64,000 nucleotides of DNA, from positions 1 to 64,000 of the forward strand of contig SFBL01000083.1 of assembly GCA_007095785.1 (NCBI GenBank), written 5' to 3'. Under the pieces are notes generated by a model, which did not search any database, was not told where the DNA came from, and saw nothing but the letters and a program-made list of their open reading frames with translations. This document shows, one piece after another, positions 7,859-18,396 of the stretch. The position numbers and the translations under genes were made by a program. The DNA is from Microcystis aeruginosa Ma_SC_T_19800800_S464 (lineage in GTDB: Bacteria > Cyanobacteriota > Cyanobacteriia > Cyanobacteriales > Microcystaceae). Each line of letters begins with the position of its first letter. Positions within the stretch are counted from its first letter, which is position 1.

Positions 7859-9510
7859 TTAGTAATTCCCTTTTTCAAACCATAACCAGCTAATCCGAGG
7901 GTTAGCAATCCTAAAACTGCGCTAGGTTCTGGGACAGGTTTGACGGAATAAATCGCCACATTACGACTAACTTCATTGGCAACAATTAACAGGGGAGTGC
8001 CATTAGGACTATCGGCAGCGGGAATAAATAATAATCCTTCGGGGGAGATATCGCCCAATTGCCAATCGTTGATATAATTAGTGAAGAAAGGATTATCGGG
8101 ATCGGTTATATCATAAACCATGAAACCGCCAGCCCTTTCTATTCCCACAAAACTATAGAGACGATTGCCTACAGTTCCCACTGCTAAACCTTCCGGTTCT
8201 GGCCCGCGGTTATCGCTACGAGTATCGAAGCTGATAGGATTACCATCGGAATTAAAAATACTAGCAGTTAGGGGAGTTGCCGAAAAAGCCGCTAGAATTT
8301 GTTCAAAATCATCGCCACTATCGAAGACTTGAGACAGTCCATTAGTGACATTCCAAATCGAAAAAGAACGACCCCCGTAGGCAAAAAGTTGGCTATATTG
8401 ACCTTGGCCGTTAAGTCCGTCAATGCTAGAAACATCCAAACGACCGAGATTTTGGGCTAATTGCAAGTTGGCGGCATCAGGGAAAACATTGGGGTCTAAA
8501 GTTAGAGTAGAAACTCGTCTGTTCTCATCTCTAGTATCCCCTTCATTGGCAGTAATTAAATAGGTTTGTCCGGCGATGGTAACGGTAGCAATCGTATCCG
8601 GTTGATATAGGCCAAAAACCGGCCAGTTATTAATTCTCACTGCTGGGGAATTAGTCGCCCCTCCAAATACTACCCCATCTCGATCGCTTGCATCTAAACC
8701 ATTACCCGGTGCGTTAAAATCCTTAGCTCCTAAAGGTAAAATACTGGTGACTTGAGCGTTAACAATATCGACTATCGCAATAGCGTTATTTTCCTGTAGA
8801 GACACCCATGCAGAGGTTCCATCGTCGGAAACGGTGATGTATTCTGGTTCCACATCTTGGGAAACCGTCTGACCGGGGAAAATGCGGACTCCCTGATTTC
8901 TTAAAGCATTCTCTTGACCATTAAAACTGGTAAAGGTGGCAGTGTTGACCGTGGGATTGAGAACACCAGCACTAAGGTTAATGATACTAACGGAACCATC
9001 GGGATTGATACCATTAGCTGCTTCCCCTTCATTAGCGACCAAAACCCGATTACCGTCAGGAGTAAAGGTTAACATATCTGGTAAAGCACCCACAGTAACC
9101 TGACTCTGAAAGACACCATTAGTATCGAAAAAGACCACACTGCCGTTATTGGTAATGGGATTAGCTTCCATGGCCAGGGCCACGATACCATTTTTGATGG
9201 CAACGCTGTTAACCCCCGCACCGTAGGAGCTAAGATCGATCGAGGGTAAGCGAATTGGACTAGCGGGATTGCTGATATCGGCAATATCTAGACGATTATT
9301 GGGACCGGTCAGGAATAATCTGCGACTAGCGGGGTCGTAAGCGGGAATTTCTGACCCGAAGTTATTAGCAGCAGTTGTACTATTGCCAAGACTGCTCAAT
9401 CGGGTTATATTTAAAGCTGAGGCCGATTCGGTAACAATGTTGATACTGCCAGCAATTGACAGCAAAGTTAATAAAAATTTCCCCTGGTGACGATAGATAG
9501 CCTTAATCAT
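7846..9510 (-). CDS. Choice-of-anchor I domain protein with PEP-CTERM anchor
   Basis: A 554-residue exported protein from the ATG at 9510 (the frame extends to 9567). The signal peptide is near residues 10-35 (FLLTLLSIAGSINIV then ESASA). The body is a seven-bladed beta-propeller-like choice-of-anchor I domain: repeated GALPDMLTFTPDGNRVLVAN, VANEGEAANG, EYITVSDDGTSAWVSLQENN, ITANEGDTRDENRR, GPEPEGLAVGTVGNRLYSF and FVGIERAGGFMVYDI. The acidic Asn-Glu-Gly-Asp segments resemble metal sites of esterase-like or alkaline-phosphatase-like propellers. The C-terminus has Val-Pro-Glu-Pro-Ser, a hydrophobic helix and Lys residues, an exosortase sorting signal. It probably acts at the cell surface; its substrate is unknown. 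Confidence 0.85.
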   Translation of the reverse strand: MIKAIYRHQGKFLLTLLSIAGSINIVTESASALNITRLSSLGNSTTAANNFGSEIPAYDPASRRLFLTGPNNRLDIADISNPASPIRLPSIDLSSYGAGVNSVAIKNGIVALAMEANPITNNGSVVFFDTNGVFQSQVTVGALPDMLTFTPDGNRVLVANEGEAANGINPDGSVSIINLSAGVLNPTVNTATFTSFNGQENALRNQGVRIFPGQTVSQDVEPEYITVSDDGTSAWVSLQENNAIAIVDIVNAQVTSILPLGAKDFNAPGNGLDASDRDGVVFGGATNSPAVRINNWPVFGLYQPDTIATVTIAGQTYLITANEGDTRDENRRVSTLTLDPNVFPDAANLQLAQNLGRLDVSSIDGLNGQGQYSQLFAYGGRSFSIWNVTNGLSQVFDSGDDFEQILAAFSATPLTASIFNSDGNPISFDTRSDNRGPEPEGLAVGTVGNRLYSFVGIERAGGFMVYDITDPDNPFFTNYINDWQLGDISPEGLLFIPAADSPNGTPLLIVANEVSRNVAIYSVKPVPEPSAVLGLLTLGLAGYGLKKGITNHIP

Positions 9511-9724
9511 ATTTTTAGCTGAAACCCTGCAAAAAAACGCCAAACAATCCCATTTTTTCAGCCCCAAGTTAAAGGAAGATTAAACAAGAGAGAAATTAAG
9601 GATATCTTCAAAATTTGGCCAAGGCCAGTAAAAGCGAACTAGGAGAAGGAGAGACCCGATCGCTTTTTAGTTGAACGGCTCATTTACCAGGGTGATAACA
9701 TGGTTTAGTATAAGCTCGATCAAT

Positions 9725-10498
9725 ATGGAATCAAGACTCGTGTTATCTATTCTCCTAGCCGATTTCAAGATCATTTTTGAACGTGACCCCGCTGCCCGCA
9801 ACTGGTTAGAGGTACTGTTTTGTTATCCCGGATTACAGGCTTTACTGTGCCATCGCTTCGCCCATTGGCTATATCACATCGGGATTCCCTTTATTCCCCG
9901 TTTAATTTCCCATCTTGCCCGTTTTCTGACTGGTATCGAAATCCACCCCGGCGCCCAAATTGGTCAGGGTGTTTTTATCGACCATGGCATGGGAGTTGTC
10001 ATCGGAGAAACCGCCATTGTCGGTGATTATGCCCTCATCTATCAAGGAGTTACTTTAGGAGGGACGGGGAAAGAAAGCGGTAAACGTCACCCGACTCTAG
10101 GGGAAAATGTGGTCGTCGGCGCTGGGGCTAAGGTTTTAGGTAATATTTATCTGGGTAATAACGTTCGCGTCGGTGCTGGTTCTGTGGTTCTGCGCGATAT
10201 TCCCGCCGATTGTACCGTTGTTGGTGTACCAGGTCGTTTAATCTATCGCGCCGGGACGCGGGTGGAACCCCTCGAACACGGTGATTTACTCGACTCGGAA
10301 GCGGTGGCTATTCGCGCTCTCGTGGACCGCATTGAACAACTGGAAAAACAAGTGTACGAATTGCAGCTAGAACGGTCAAAAGAACCAGATTATCGGATTA
10401 ATTGCCCAGTTTTAGCCCATTTAGAAGAAGAAGCGAGTCATAGCTGTTGTCCTGGGGCCGATCGAGATATGCGCGAGTTTCTCGAACGGGCGGTTTAA
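9725..10498 (+). CDS. cysE: Serine O-acetyltransferase CysE
   Basis: A 257-residue enzyme that acetylates L-serine with acetyl-CoA, the first step of cysteine synthesis. The N-terminal helical part ([28 protein letters not shown]) is followed by the left-handed beta-helix of hexapeptide repeats from about residue 80: [55 protein letters not shown]. The catalytic Asp-His pair is in FIDHGMG. The tail is a coiled segment ending in a Cys-Cys-Pro. ATG 9725 is chosen; the frame is open to a TTG at 9671, but those extra residues do not resemble the family. Confidence 0.95.
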   Translation: MESRLVLSILLADFKIIFERDPAARNWLEVLFCYPGLQALLCHRFAHWLYHIGIPFIPRLISHLARFLTGIEIHPGAQIGQGVFIDHGMGVVIGETAIVGDYALIYQGVTLGGTGKESGKRHPTLGENVVVGAGAKVLGNIYLGNNVRVGAGSVVLRDIPADCTVVGVPGRLIYRAGTRVEPLEHGDLLDSEAVAIRALVDRIEQLEKQVYELQLERSKEPDYRINCPVLAHLEEEASHSCCPGADRDMREFLERAV

Positions 10499-10595
10499 CC
10501 CCGAGAATCTTTTGATATGATAGAAGACTGGTTTTCTAGTGGCTGAAATCCATTCGTCAAAGCTATTATTGTTAAGGACTACTTGGCACCATCCG

Positions 10596-13508
10596 ATGGC
10601 TCAAACTGACTCGATCCGTATCCGTGGCGCCCGACAACACAATCTCAAAAATGTTGATCTCGAATTACCCCGCAATCAGTTGATTGTTTTTACGGGAGTT
10701 TCAGGGTCGGGCAAATCTTCCCTCGCTTTCGACACTATTTTTGCCGAGGGACAGCGCCGCTATGTGGAGTCCCTCAGCGCCTACGCGCGCCAATTTTTGG
10801 GACAATTAGATAAACCCGATGTGGATGCGATCGAGGGTTTAAGTCCGGCTATTTCCATCGACCAAAAATCCACTTCCCACAATCCCCGCTCTAGTGTGGG
10901 AACTGTAACGGAAATTTACGATTACTTGCGTTTATTGTTCGGTCGTGCCGGTGAACCCCATTGTCCCCATTGCGATCGCAATATTGCCCCCCAAACCATC
11001 GATCAAATGTGCGATCGAGTGATGGAATTAGCCGAGAAAACCCGTTTTCAAATCTTAGCCCCGGTAATTCGCGGCAAAAAAGGCACTCATAAGCAATTAA
11101 TCTCTAGTTTAGCCTCCCAAGGCTTTGCTCGGGTGCGGATTGACGGCAAGGTAGTAGAATTATCCGAGGGCATCGAGTTAGATAAAAAACATCTTCATGA
11201 TATCGAAATTGTTATTGATCGCCTGATCAAAAAAGAGGGTTTACAGGAAAGATTAGTGGATTCTTTAACCACTTGTTTAAAGCATTCCGACGGTGTAGCG
11301 ATTGTGGAAATTCTCGATGAGAATAACGAAGATAATCCCGAAGTTACCAAAGAAATTGTCTTTTCTGAAAAATTTGCCTGTCCCGAACACGGGGCCGTTA
11401 TGGAAGAATTATCCCCCCGTTTATTCTCTTTTAATTCTCCCTACGGTGCTTGTCCCAACTGTCACGGATTGGGCAGTTTACGGAAATTTTCGGCAGATTT
11501 AGTCATTCCAGACCCAAAACAGCCAGTATATTCTGCTATTGCCCCCTGGTCAGATAAGGATAATTCCTACTATCTTTCTCTCCTCTACGGTTTAGGGCAA
11601 GCTTTAGGTTTTGAAATTCAAACTCCTTGGCGGAAACTAACAAAAACCCAGCAAGATATAATTCTCTATGGGAGTAAAGAACCGATCTATTTTGAGGATG
11701 ATTACCGTTACGATACTGGTCGCGGTTACTATCGAGAATTTGCCGGAGTTATCAATATCTTAGATAGGAATTATCAAGAAACCACCTCGGAAGTTATTAA
11801 ACAAAGACTAGAGAAATATATTGTTAACCAAACCTGCGAAGTTTGTCACGGAAAAAGATTAAAACCGGAAGCTTTATCGGTACGTTTAGGAGAATATTCG
11901 GTCACGGATTTTACCGGAGTTCCGATTCGGGATTGTTTGCAGAGAATTAATGATTGTCATTTAACCCCAAGACAAGCATTAATTGGGGAATTAGCTCTCA
12001 AAGAAATCAAAGCGAGACTACAATTTTTAATCGATGTGGGATTAGATTATCTTACCCTCGATCGACCAGCGATGACTTTATCCGGGGGAGAATCCCAACG
12101 AATTAGATTAGCTACTCAAATCGGTTCGGGATTAACGGGAGTATTATACGTTCTCGATGAACCTAGCATCGGATTACACCAAAGAGATAATAGTAAACTG
12201 TTAGAAACCCTGCAAAGATTGCGAGATTTAGGTAATACTTTAATCGTCGTCGAACACGATGAAGAAACGATTCGGGCAGCCGATTATGTGGTCGATATCG
12301 GTCCAAAAGCAGGCATTCATGGCGGAGAAATCATCTGTCAAGGCAGTTTTAAAAGTCTTTTAAAGTCGAAAAAATCGATAACAGGGGCCTACTTATCGGG
12401 ACGCAAAGTTATTGAAACTCCTCCCCAAAGAAGGGACGGGAATGGTAATGCTTTAGTTTTAAAAAATTGCCATCAAAATAACCTAAGAAATATTGATGTA
12501 ACGATTCCTTTAGGAAAATTAGTCTCGATTACGGGAGTATCTGGTTCAGGCAAATCCACCTTAATTAATGAGTTATTATATCCAGCTTTACAACATCATT
12601 TAACCCGTTTAACTCCCTTCCCCAAAGAATTAGATAAAGTGGAAGGATTGGACGCGGTTGATAAAGTAATTGTCATCGACCAATCACCGATAGGACGCAC
12701 TCCTCGGTCAAATCCTGCCACCTATACGGGGGTTTTTGACATTATTCGCGAGATTTTCACCGAAACCATCGAAGCAAAAGCTAGAGGTTACAAAGCGGGG
12801 CAGTTTTCTTTTAATGTTAAGGGAGGACGCTGTGAAGCTTGCCTAGGCCAAGGAGTAAACGTCATCGAGATGAATTTTCTCCCCGATGTCTATGTGCAGT
12901 GTGATGTGTGTAAAGGGGCGCGTTATAATCGGGAAACCCTACAGGTTAAGTATAAAGGTTATTCGATCGCCGATGTCTTAGATATGACGATCGAGGAAGC
13001 ATTAAAAGTCTTTGAAAATGTCCCCCGGGCCACCACCAGATTACAAACTCTCGTGGATGTGGGTTTAGGATACTGTAAACTCGGTCAAAGCGCTCCCACT
13101 TTATCCGGTGGAGAAGCGCAAAGGGTGAAATTAGCGGCCGAATTATCCCGACGGGCCACGGGAAAAACCCTATATTTGATTGATGAACCGACTACGGGTT
13201 TATCTTTTTACGATGTGCATCATCTCTTAGATGTGTTACAAAGATTGGTCGATAAAGGTAATTCGATTATCGTCATCGAACATAATCTCGACGTGATTCG
13301 CTGTAGCGATTGGATTATTGATTTGGGACCAGAAGGAGGGGATAAGGGAGGAGAATTAATCGCGGTGGGAACACCGGAAACCGTGGCTAAATGTGAAAAA
13401 TCCTACACCGGTCATTATCTTGCCCAAGCATTACTTCAATATCCCCCAAAAAAGCGGGATAATATTAGGGAAGAACACAGAGATAATAAAGCCAATGATC
13501 AAGATTAG
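10596..13508 (+). CDS. uvrA: UvrA, excinuclease ABC subunit A
   Basis: A 970-residue damage-recognition ATPase of nucleotide excision repair, which works as a dimer and loads UvrB. Two ABC modules are complete: Walker A GVSGSGKSSLAFDTIF near residue 32 and GVSGSGKSTLINEL near residue 650, with signatures LSGGESQRIRLATQIG and LSGGEAQRVKLAAELS. The zinc-binding modules CPHCDRNI and CEVCHGKRL, and CEACLGQG with CDVCKGARY, are present. ATG 10596 (MAQTDSIRIRGARQHNL) matches the family start; a GTG at 10539 in the same frame would add 19 residues. The 3' end overlaps the convergent methyltransferase gene by 44 bases. Confidence 0.97.
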   Translation: MAQTDSIRIRGARQHNLKNVDLELPRNQLIVFTGVSGSGKSSLAFDTIFAEGQRRYVESLSAYARQFLGQLDKPDVDAIEGLSPAISIDQKSTSHNPRSSVGTVTEIYDYLRLLFGRAGEPHCPHCDRNIAPQTIDQMCDRVMELAEKTRFQILAPVIRGKKGTHKQLISSLASQGFARVRIDGKVVELSEGIELDKKHLHDIEIVIDRLIKKEGLQERLVDSLTTCLKHSDGVAIVEILDENNEDNPEVTKEIVFSEKFACPEHGAVMEELSPRLFSFNSPYGACPNCHGLGSLRKFSADLVIPDPKQPVYSAIAPWSDKDNSYYLSLLYGLGQALGFEIQTPWRKLTKTQQDIILYGSKEPIYFEDDYRYDTGRGYYREFAGVINILDRNYQETTSEVIKQRLEKYIVNQTCEVCHGKRLKPEALSVRLGEYSVTDFTGVPIRDCLQRINDCHLTPRQALIGELALKEIKARLQFLIDVGLDYLTLDRPAMTLSGGESQRIRLATQIGSGLTGVLYVLDEPSIGLHQRDNSKLLETLQRLRDLGNTLIVVEHDEETIRAADYVVDIGPKAGIHGGEIICQGSFKSLLKSKKSITGAYLSGRKVIETPPQRRDGNGNALVLKNCHQNNLRNIDVTIPLGKLVSITGVSGSGKSTLINELLYPALQHHLTRLTPFPKELDKVEGLDAVDKVIVIDQSPIGRTPRSNPATYTGVFDIIREIFTETIEAKARGYKAGQFSFNVKGGRCEACLGQGVNVIEMNFLPDVYVQCDVCKGARYNRETLQVKYKGYSIADVLDMTIEEALKVFENVPRATTRLQTLVDVGLGYCKLGQSAPTLSGGEAQRVKLAAELSRRATGKTLYLIDEPTTGLSFYDVHHLLDVLQRLVDKGNSIIVIEHNLDVIRCSDWIIDLGPEGGDKGGELIAVGTPETVAKCEKSYTGHYLAQALLQYPPKKRDNIREEHRDNKANDQD

Positions 13509-14241
13509 TATTTAACTCTTGTTCGCTTTTAATTTCCTGACCGGTTTTCCAAGAATAAATTTTAATCTCTTGAAAGTAAGACCTTAACTGTCTTAATTGT
13601 TCTTTGGGGGTGGCGTAATAATTTTGGAGACGAAAATTATGGGGTTCATCCCGAATAATTGCATAGTCAGCAGTCAATAACTGTTCGTAGCTAAGAGAGG
13701 GATTACAGGCACGCAAAATCGCCCAGATGACTAAATTGACATAGCTACTAAAAGGATTCAAACTAATCTTTTTTTTCCAATCGAATTCTGGGATAATTCC
13801 CTGAAGATTATGACTAGAAAAGCAAAAATAACCACCCGCTTTACCAATGCGGCTAATTTCCTCTAAAACTAGAAAACGGTCAGCATGGGAAATATAATCA
13901 ATGCCATTAAAACTAAAGAGAATAAAATCAAAATAATTATCGGCAAATTGTTCTAGATTTCTAGCATCGGCCACTTGCCAGACTAAATGGGGGAATTTTT
14001 GACGACAAGCGGCGATCATTTCCGCAGAATAATCAACCCCGATATATTCTCCCACAAGAGGGGCAAAATACTTCGTAGTCCGTCCCGCACCTACCCCTAA
14101 ATCAAGCATTTTCATCGTCGATAAACGCTCTTGCAGCAGGGTTAAAATTGTCTTTTCTGCTGGCTGTAGCTCGCTTAATTGGGCATAATAATCAACAATA
14201 CTAGAGTCTCTATAGGTTTGCTGATTTTTATCCTTAATCAT
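13465..14241 (-). CDS. Class I SAM-dependent methyltransferase
   Basis: A 258-residue protein (265 if the ATG at 14262 is used; a purine-rich GAGGAAAGAG precedes 14241). The SAM-binding motif I is KMLDLGVGAGRTTKYFAPL near residue 45, with EYIGVDYSAEMIAACRQKFP (acidic loop), VADARNLEQFADNYFDFILF and FCFSSHNLQG following, as in the Methyltransf_11/25 group. The C-terminal part is not diagnostic, so the substrate is unknown. It is convergent with uvrA. Confidence 0.8.
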   Translation of the reverse strand: MIKDKNQQTYRDSSIVDYYAQLSELQPAEKTILTLLQERLSTMKMLDLGVGAGRTTKYFAPLVGEYIGVDYSAEMIAACRQKFPHLVWQVADARNLEQFADNYFDFILFSFNGIDYISHADRFLVLEEISRIGKAGGYFCFSSHNLQGIIPEFDWKKKISLNPFSSYVNLVIWAILRACNPSLSYEQLLTADYAIIRDEPHNFRLQNYYATPKEQLRQLRSYFQEIKIYSWKTGQEIKSEQELNTNLDHWLYYLCVLP

Positions 14242-14299
14242 TCTTGATCGCTCTTTCCTCATAATTTGGCTGTTTTTCTCTTACTAATAATTCACCTTC

Positions 14300-14491
14300 C
14301 TAACCGCCAATTACTTCTTCAAAGAAGCCTTCTTGCCATTGGCTAAATGTAGTTTTTTCTTCTTGTTCTTTTAGAGATATTGGCTGATAAACTAAGGTAA
14401 CTTCTAAATCTGTGTTTTTAAGTTCAGGCGGTAAAGATATTTGTAATGTTCCATCTTCTCCTACATGGGTTTTAAAACTAATTGTTCTCAT
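14300..14491 (-). CDS. Small antitoxin-like protein (orphan)
   Basis: A 63-residue protein, MRTISFKTHVGEDGTLQI then LPPELKNTDLEVTLVY, a beta-rich N-terminus like AbrB/SpoVT-type or related cyanobacterial antitoxins, and an acidic, aromatic tail (FSQWQEGFFEEVIGG) that could bind a toxin. No toxin gene follows: the next gene downstream is the methyltransferase, 58 bases away. It may be a solitary antitoxin. The following 280 bases up to 14770 contain no gene I can support. Confidence 0.5.
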   Translation of the reverse strand: MRTISFKTHVGEDGTLQISLPPELKNTDLEVTLVYQPISLKEQEEKTTFSQWQEGFFEEVIGG

Positions 14492-14770
14492 GGTTTCGGC
14501 TCAGGTTACTACTATCATAAAGATAGTGTAATATGTCCTCGTCTGACAAGATGCGTCCCCTGCGGTCTTTTAACCATAAAGACATCTTCACCCCAAACAG
14601 GTCGGACATGACAGAAACTACCATGATGAGAATGGCAGTACATCCCGCTCAAGACACCGTTATGCCGCTCTCTTCTCTTCGGGATCAAACTCACGATGTT
14701 GCATAACCACGAGAAACTTGATATATTGGCAGTTGATAAATATTATTGAAAACTTACTGGAGGCATAAAT

Positions 14771-15067
14771 ATGTTATCAACTGATGTCAGACAAAAATCG
14801 ATGATTAAGAGAATTGAGCAAGTTGTTTCTATTTTAATGGAAGACCGTCCTTTATTTAAAGAGGAGCTTAATTATTCAGAAATAGTGAAACATTTGGTTG
14901 AATTATTTGAAAAAAATTTACCTTTTGAGGAATTTAACACTATGTCAGAGGCAGAATTGAAAGAGCATTGTAGCTTTATTATGTCCACAGAAATCCTGTC
15001 AAAAATTGGCGGCGACTTTACTCCTGAACAAATGGCTATTTTCGATGAAGCAATTAAGCGTAAATAA
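14771..15067 (+). CDS. Putative antitoxin upstream of a PIN-domain toxin
   Basis: A 98-residue mostly helical protein with two acidic segments (KEELNYSEIVKHLVELFEKN and MSEAELKEHCSFIMSTEIL). I do not recognise a named DNA-binding fold. It has a good ribosome site (TGGAGG, 9 bases before ATG). Its stop is only 6 bases before the VapC-type gene, the usual antitoxin-first arrangement. The antitoxin role is inferred from this position. Confidence 0.6.
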   Translation: MLSTDVRQKSMIKRIEQVVSILMEDRPLFKEELNYSEIVKHLVELFEKNLPFEEFNTMSEAELKEHCSFIMSTEILSKIGGDFTPEQMAIFDEAIKRK

Positions 15068-15073
15068 GTAATT

Positions 15074-15478
15074 ATGAGTTATTTGTTAGATACTAATATC
15101 GTCTCTTTGATCATTAAGCGTAATCTTGAAATTTATCAAAAAATTGAAGATGTCAAAGCTCAAAGAAAAAGTATCTTTATCAGTTGCATTACTTATTTTG
15201 AAATTAAGAGGGGATTTTTGGCAGTTGCTGCACCTAAACAAAGAGAAAGATTTAACCAACTTTGTCAGGATTATCAAATTATTTTATTAGATGATTTAGC
15301 TATTTTAGAAAAAGCAGCCGAAATTCATGCTGATCTTAGATTAAGAGGATTACCCATACAAGCAGAAGATATTTTAATTGCTGCTACTGCTATAGTTAAA
15401 AGTTTAATTGTTGTTTCTAATGACAGTGATTTATTGAGGGTTGAAGGATTAAGTTTAGAGAATTGGGTAGAGTTATAA
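15074..15478 (+). CDS. VapC-type PIN-domain ribonuclease toxin
   Basis: A 134-residue PIN-domain protein. The acidic site residues are visible: Asp in MSYLLDTNIVSLI (residue 6), Glu in YFEIKRGF (near 43), Asp in QAEDILIAATAI (near 100) and Asp-Ser-Asp in VVSNDSDLLRVEGL near the end. VapC toxins cut tRNA or rRNA and are held by the antitoxin encoded just upstream. Length and motif spacing are normal, so it looks intact. Confidence 0.85.
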   Translation: MSYLLDTNIVSLIIKRNLEIYQKIEDVKAQRKSIFISCITYFEIKRGFLAVAAPKQRERFNQLCQDYQIILLDDLAILEKAAEIHADLRLRGLPIQAEDILIAATAIVKSLIVVSNDSDLLRVEGLSLENWVEL

Positions 15479-15537
15479 GTTATAAATTGAACCCAATCTT
15501 TAAGTCATCCGACATATTTTAACAGCTTGAGTCAGTA

Positions 15538-15622
15538 AAGAGGTGCGTTACACTACGTTAACGCACCCTACAAGATCGGCGTACTGTTACGCAGTGCCTT
15601 CGGCATCGCACTGTAAGGAGGG
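15538..15622. repeat. Hairpin-forming intergenic repeat
   Basis: An inverted repeat, AGGTGCGTTACACTACG with TAACGCACC, is followed by GTACTGTTACGCAGTGCC and TTCGGCATCGCACTG. The second half in reverse complement (GTGCGATGCC, GGCACTGCGTA, CAGTA) matches the units at 61403 and 61598. It is a dispersed non-coding repeat placed between vapC and the DUF29 gene. Confidence 0.6.
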
Positions 15623-15719
15623 GCGGTAATTTTTCCCGTCTCACTATCAAAATTAGGAGAAAGTGGCCTAATATATATATGAGGGTACTTATCTCGTATT
15701 AAAAACCGCCAACAACGAA

Positions 15720-16205
15720 ATGAAAACTTTAAATCAGAATCCCTGGCAAGTAGAGGGAGGAGAAAACCTGCCACTACTTTACGAAATTGATCAACATCTT
15801 TGGTTAGAGGAAACAATAAAAATCCTCAAGGAAAATCGCTTAGATGAATTAGATATAATCCATTTAATTGAGGAATTAGAAAGCTTGAGTAAAAGAGATA
15901 AAAACCGAGTCAGTAGCTTACTTGAACAAGTAATCAGGCATTTATTACTTTTACACTATTGGACAACAGAATCAGAAAGAAATGGCAATCACTGGCGAGC
16001 AGAAATTATCAGTTTTCGGACTCAATTAAGAAAATATTTAACGACAAGTTTACAGAATTATTTAGATGATGAATTACCGATAATCTATCAGGATGCTTTA
16101 GATTATGTTCAACAAAAAACTGGTTTTTCTGGCGATTTTCCCTCCGAATGTCCTTACAGTTTAGAGCAATTATTAGATAAAAATTGGTTCAACGGTGAAG
16201 ATTAG
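15720..16205 (+). CDS. DUF29 family protein
   Basis: A 161-residue all-helical protein with the DUF29 pattern: an aspartate/tryptophan segment (IDQHLWLEETIKILKENR), then LDIIHLIEELESLSKRDKN, LLEQVIRHLLLLHYWTTES and NGNHWRAEIISFRTQLRKYL. The family is very abundant in Microcystis-like genomes; its function is not known. A second member lies at 27604-28041 and differs in most positions outside these motifs. It starts after a short non-coding gap and has no operon partner. Confidence 0.85.
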   Translation: MKTLNQNPWQVEGGENLPLLYEIDQHLWLEETIKILKENRLDELDIIHLIEELESLSKRDKNRVSSLLEQVIRHLLLLHYWTTESERNGNHWRAEIISFRTQLRKYLTTSLQNYLDDELPIIYQDALDYVQQKTGFSGDFPSECPYSLEQLLDKNWFNGED

Positions 16206-16310
16206 ACATTAAAGATGATAAAATTATCAAGGAAAGCCGTTCTCAAACGATGGGTTTTTTAACCGAAATTTGCGATAATAAGATGCGATTAAATTATCAA
16301 CTTGCCATCA

Positions 16311-17210
16311 ATGCAGATTTTTAGTTCTTTTGTCTCATCTACGGCCACTTTTGCCGAATTATCCCTACAAGCGGCCAAGGCCCCTGTTGATACCCTCACC
16401 GGTTGGTCATTGGAGGATCGGGATCCGCAAGTGATCAAAAAATTTGTCCCCCTTCTGGATTGGTTTTATCACCATTATTTTCGCGTTAAAACCGATGGTT
16501 GGGAAAATATTCCCCCCTCAGGACAAGTGTTATTCATCGGCTCCCATAACGGCGGTTTAGCTGCTCCCGATATGTTTATGATGATGTATGATTGGTTTCA
16601 ACGCTTTGGCAGCGATCGCTTAATCTATGGTTTGATGGATTCGCGAGTCTGGCGAGTTTTTCCACCCCAAGCTAGTCTAGCAGCCCAAATGGGGGCCGTT
16701 CATGCCCATCCGAAAATGGCGATCGCTGCTTTGAATAGTGGCGCTAGTGTCTTAATTTATCCAGGAGGTGCTACGGATGTTTTCCGTCCCCACAGTTTAA
16801 GAAATAAAATTCATTTTGCCGGTAATCAAGCTTTTGTTAAACTAGCTTTACAGTACGAAGTGCCGATTATTCCCGCCATTTCCCACGGCGCTCACTCGAC
16901 CCTGTTTGTCCTCGAGGATATTTATCCTCAATTAAAAGAATTACATGAAAAGGGTATGCCTTGGCCTTTCGGTATTGACCCCGGGACCTGTCCCATCTAT
17001 TTCGGTTTACCCTGGGGACTAGCTATCGGTCCCTTGCCGAATATTCCCTTACCCGTACCGATACATACGCGGGTTTGTCCCCCAATTATTTTTGAACGTT
17101 ACGGCAAAAAAGCAGCCCGGGACCGCCGTTATGTACGCGAATGTTATGAGAAAGTCTGTTATTTGATGCAGCAACAACTCGATCAATTAGTGGCGGCCAA
17201 TTCTCCCTGA
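16311..17210 (+). CDS. Lysophospholipid acyltransferase family protein (LPLAT/MGAT-like)
   Basis: A 299-residue acyltransferase. FIGSHNGGLAAPDMFMMMYD near residue 78 takes the place of the His-X4-Asp catalytic motif, and VLIYPGGATDVFRP near residue 145 is the second (glycerophosphate-binding) block of the MGAT-like branch, with AFVKLALQYEVPIIPA after it. The canonical Asp at +5 is Ala here, while Asp is at +8, a spacing seen in this branch as far as I recall. The likely role is transfer of an acyl chain to a lipid acceptor. ATG 16311 is chosen over TTG 16302. fabG follows on the same strand, which fits a lipid role. Confidence 0.75.
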   Translation: MQIFSSFVSSTATFAELSLQAAKAPVDTLTGWSLEDRDPQVIKKFVPLLDWFYHHYFRVKTDGWENIPPSGQVLFIGSHNGGLAAPDMFMMMYDWFQRFGSDRLIYGLMDSRVWRVFPPQASLAAQMGAVHAHPKMAIAALNSGASVLIYPGGATDVFRPHSLRNKIHFAGNQAFVKLALQYEVPIIPAISHGAHSTLFVLEDIYPQLKELHEKGMPWPFGIDPGTCPIYFGLPWGLAIGPLPNIPLPVPIHTRVCPPIIFERYGKKAARDRRYVRECYEKVCYLMQQQLDQLVAANSP

Positions 17211-17330
17211 TACTATAGAGGAAAGTGGGGACATAGCGATCGCAATTGAGCATTGCTGCGGTCAGATTAACCCGCTTGTGAGATAATGAAGTGTTTTGAG
17301 CAAAGTTATCAGTACAGAGTTTTCTCTTGA

Positions 17331-18128
<798 letters not shown>

Positions 18129-18393
18129 TTCAGTTATCAGTGATCAGTGATCAGTTATCAGTGATCAGTTATCAGTGATCAGTTATCAGTTATCAGTTTT
18201 AAGCTTTAAGTTAACAGGTTTAATTTTTAAGCTTTAAGTTTTAAGATTTAAATGATATTATTCACCGATCAATCTTCACTAATTACTGTTTACTAATTAC
18301 TGTTTACTGTTTACTGTTTACTGTTTACTAATTACTGTTTACTGTTTACTGTTTACTGTTTACTGTTCACTGATTACTGTTCACTGATTACTG
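18129..18393. repeat. Heptamer repeat arrays (ATCAGTK and GTTTACT)
   Basis: Two different 7-base tandem arrays fill the gap between fabG and the protease gene. The first (18133-18200) alternates ATCAGTT and ATCAGTG. The second (18280-18390) is mainly GTTTACT with AATTACT and GTTCACT variants. About 70 bases with AAGCTTTAAGTT direct repeats separate them. The second array ends 6 bases before the ATG at 18397. They are STRR-type sequences. Confidence 0.9.
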
Positions 18394-18396
18394 AAA

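Noticed and set aside
18129-18393. Possible CRISPR array because of dense direct repeats
   Set aside because: The repeats are 7 bases long in head-to-tail order with no spacers and no cas genes nearby; they are STRR sequences.
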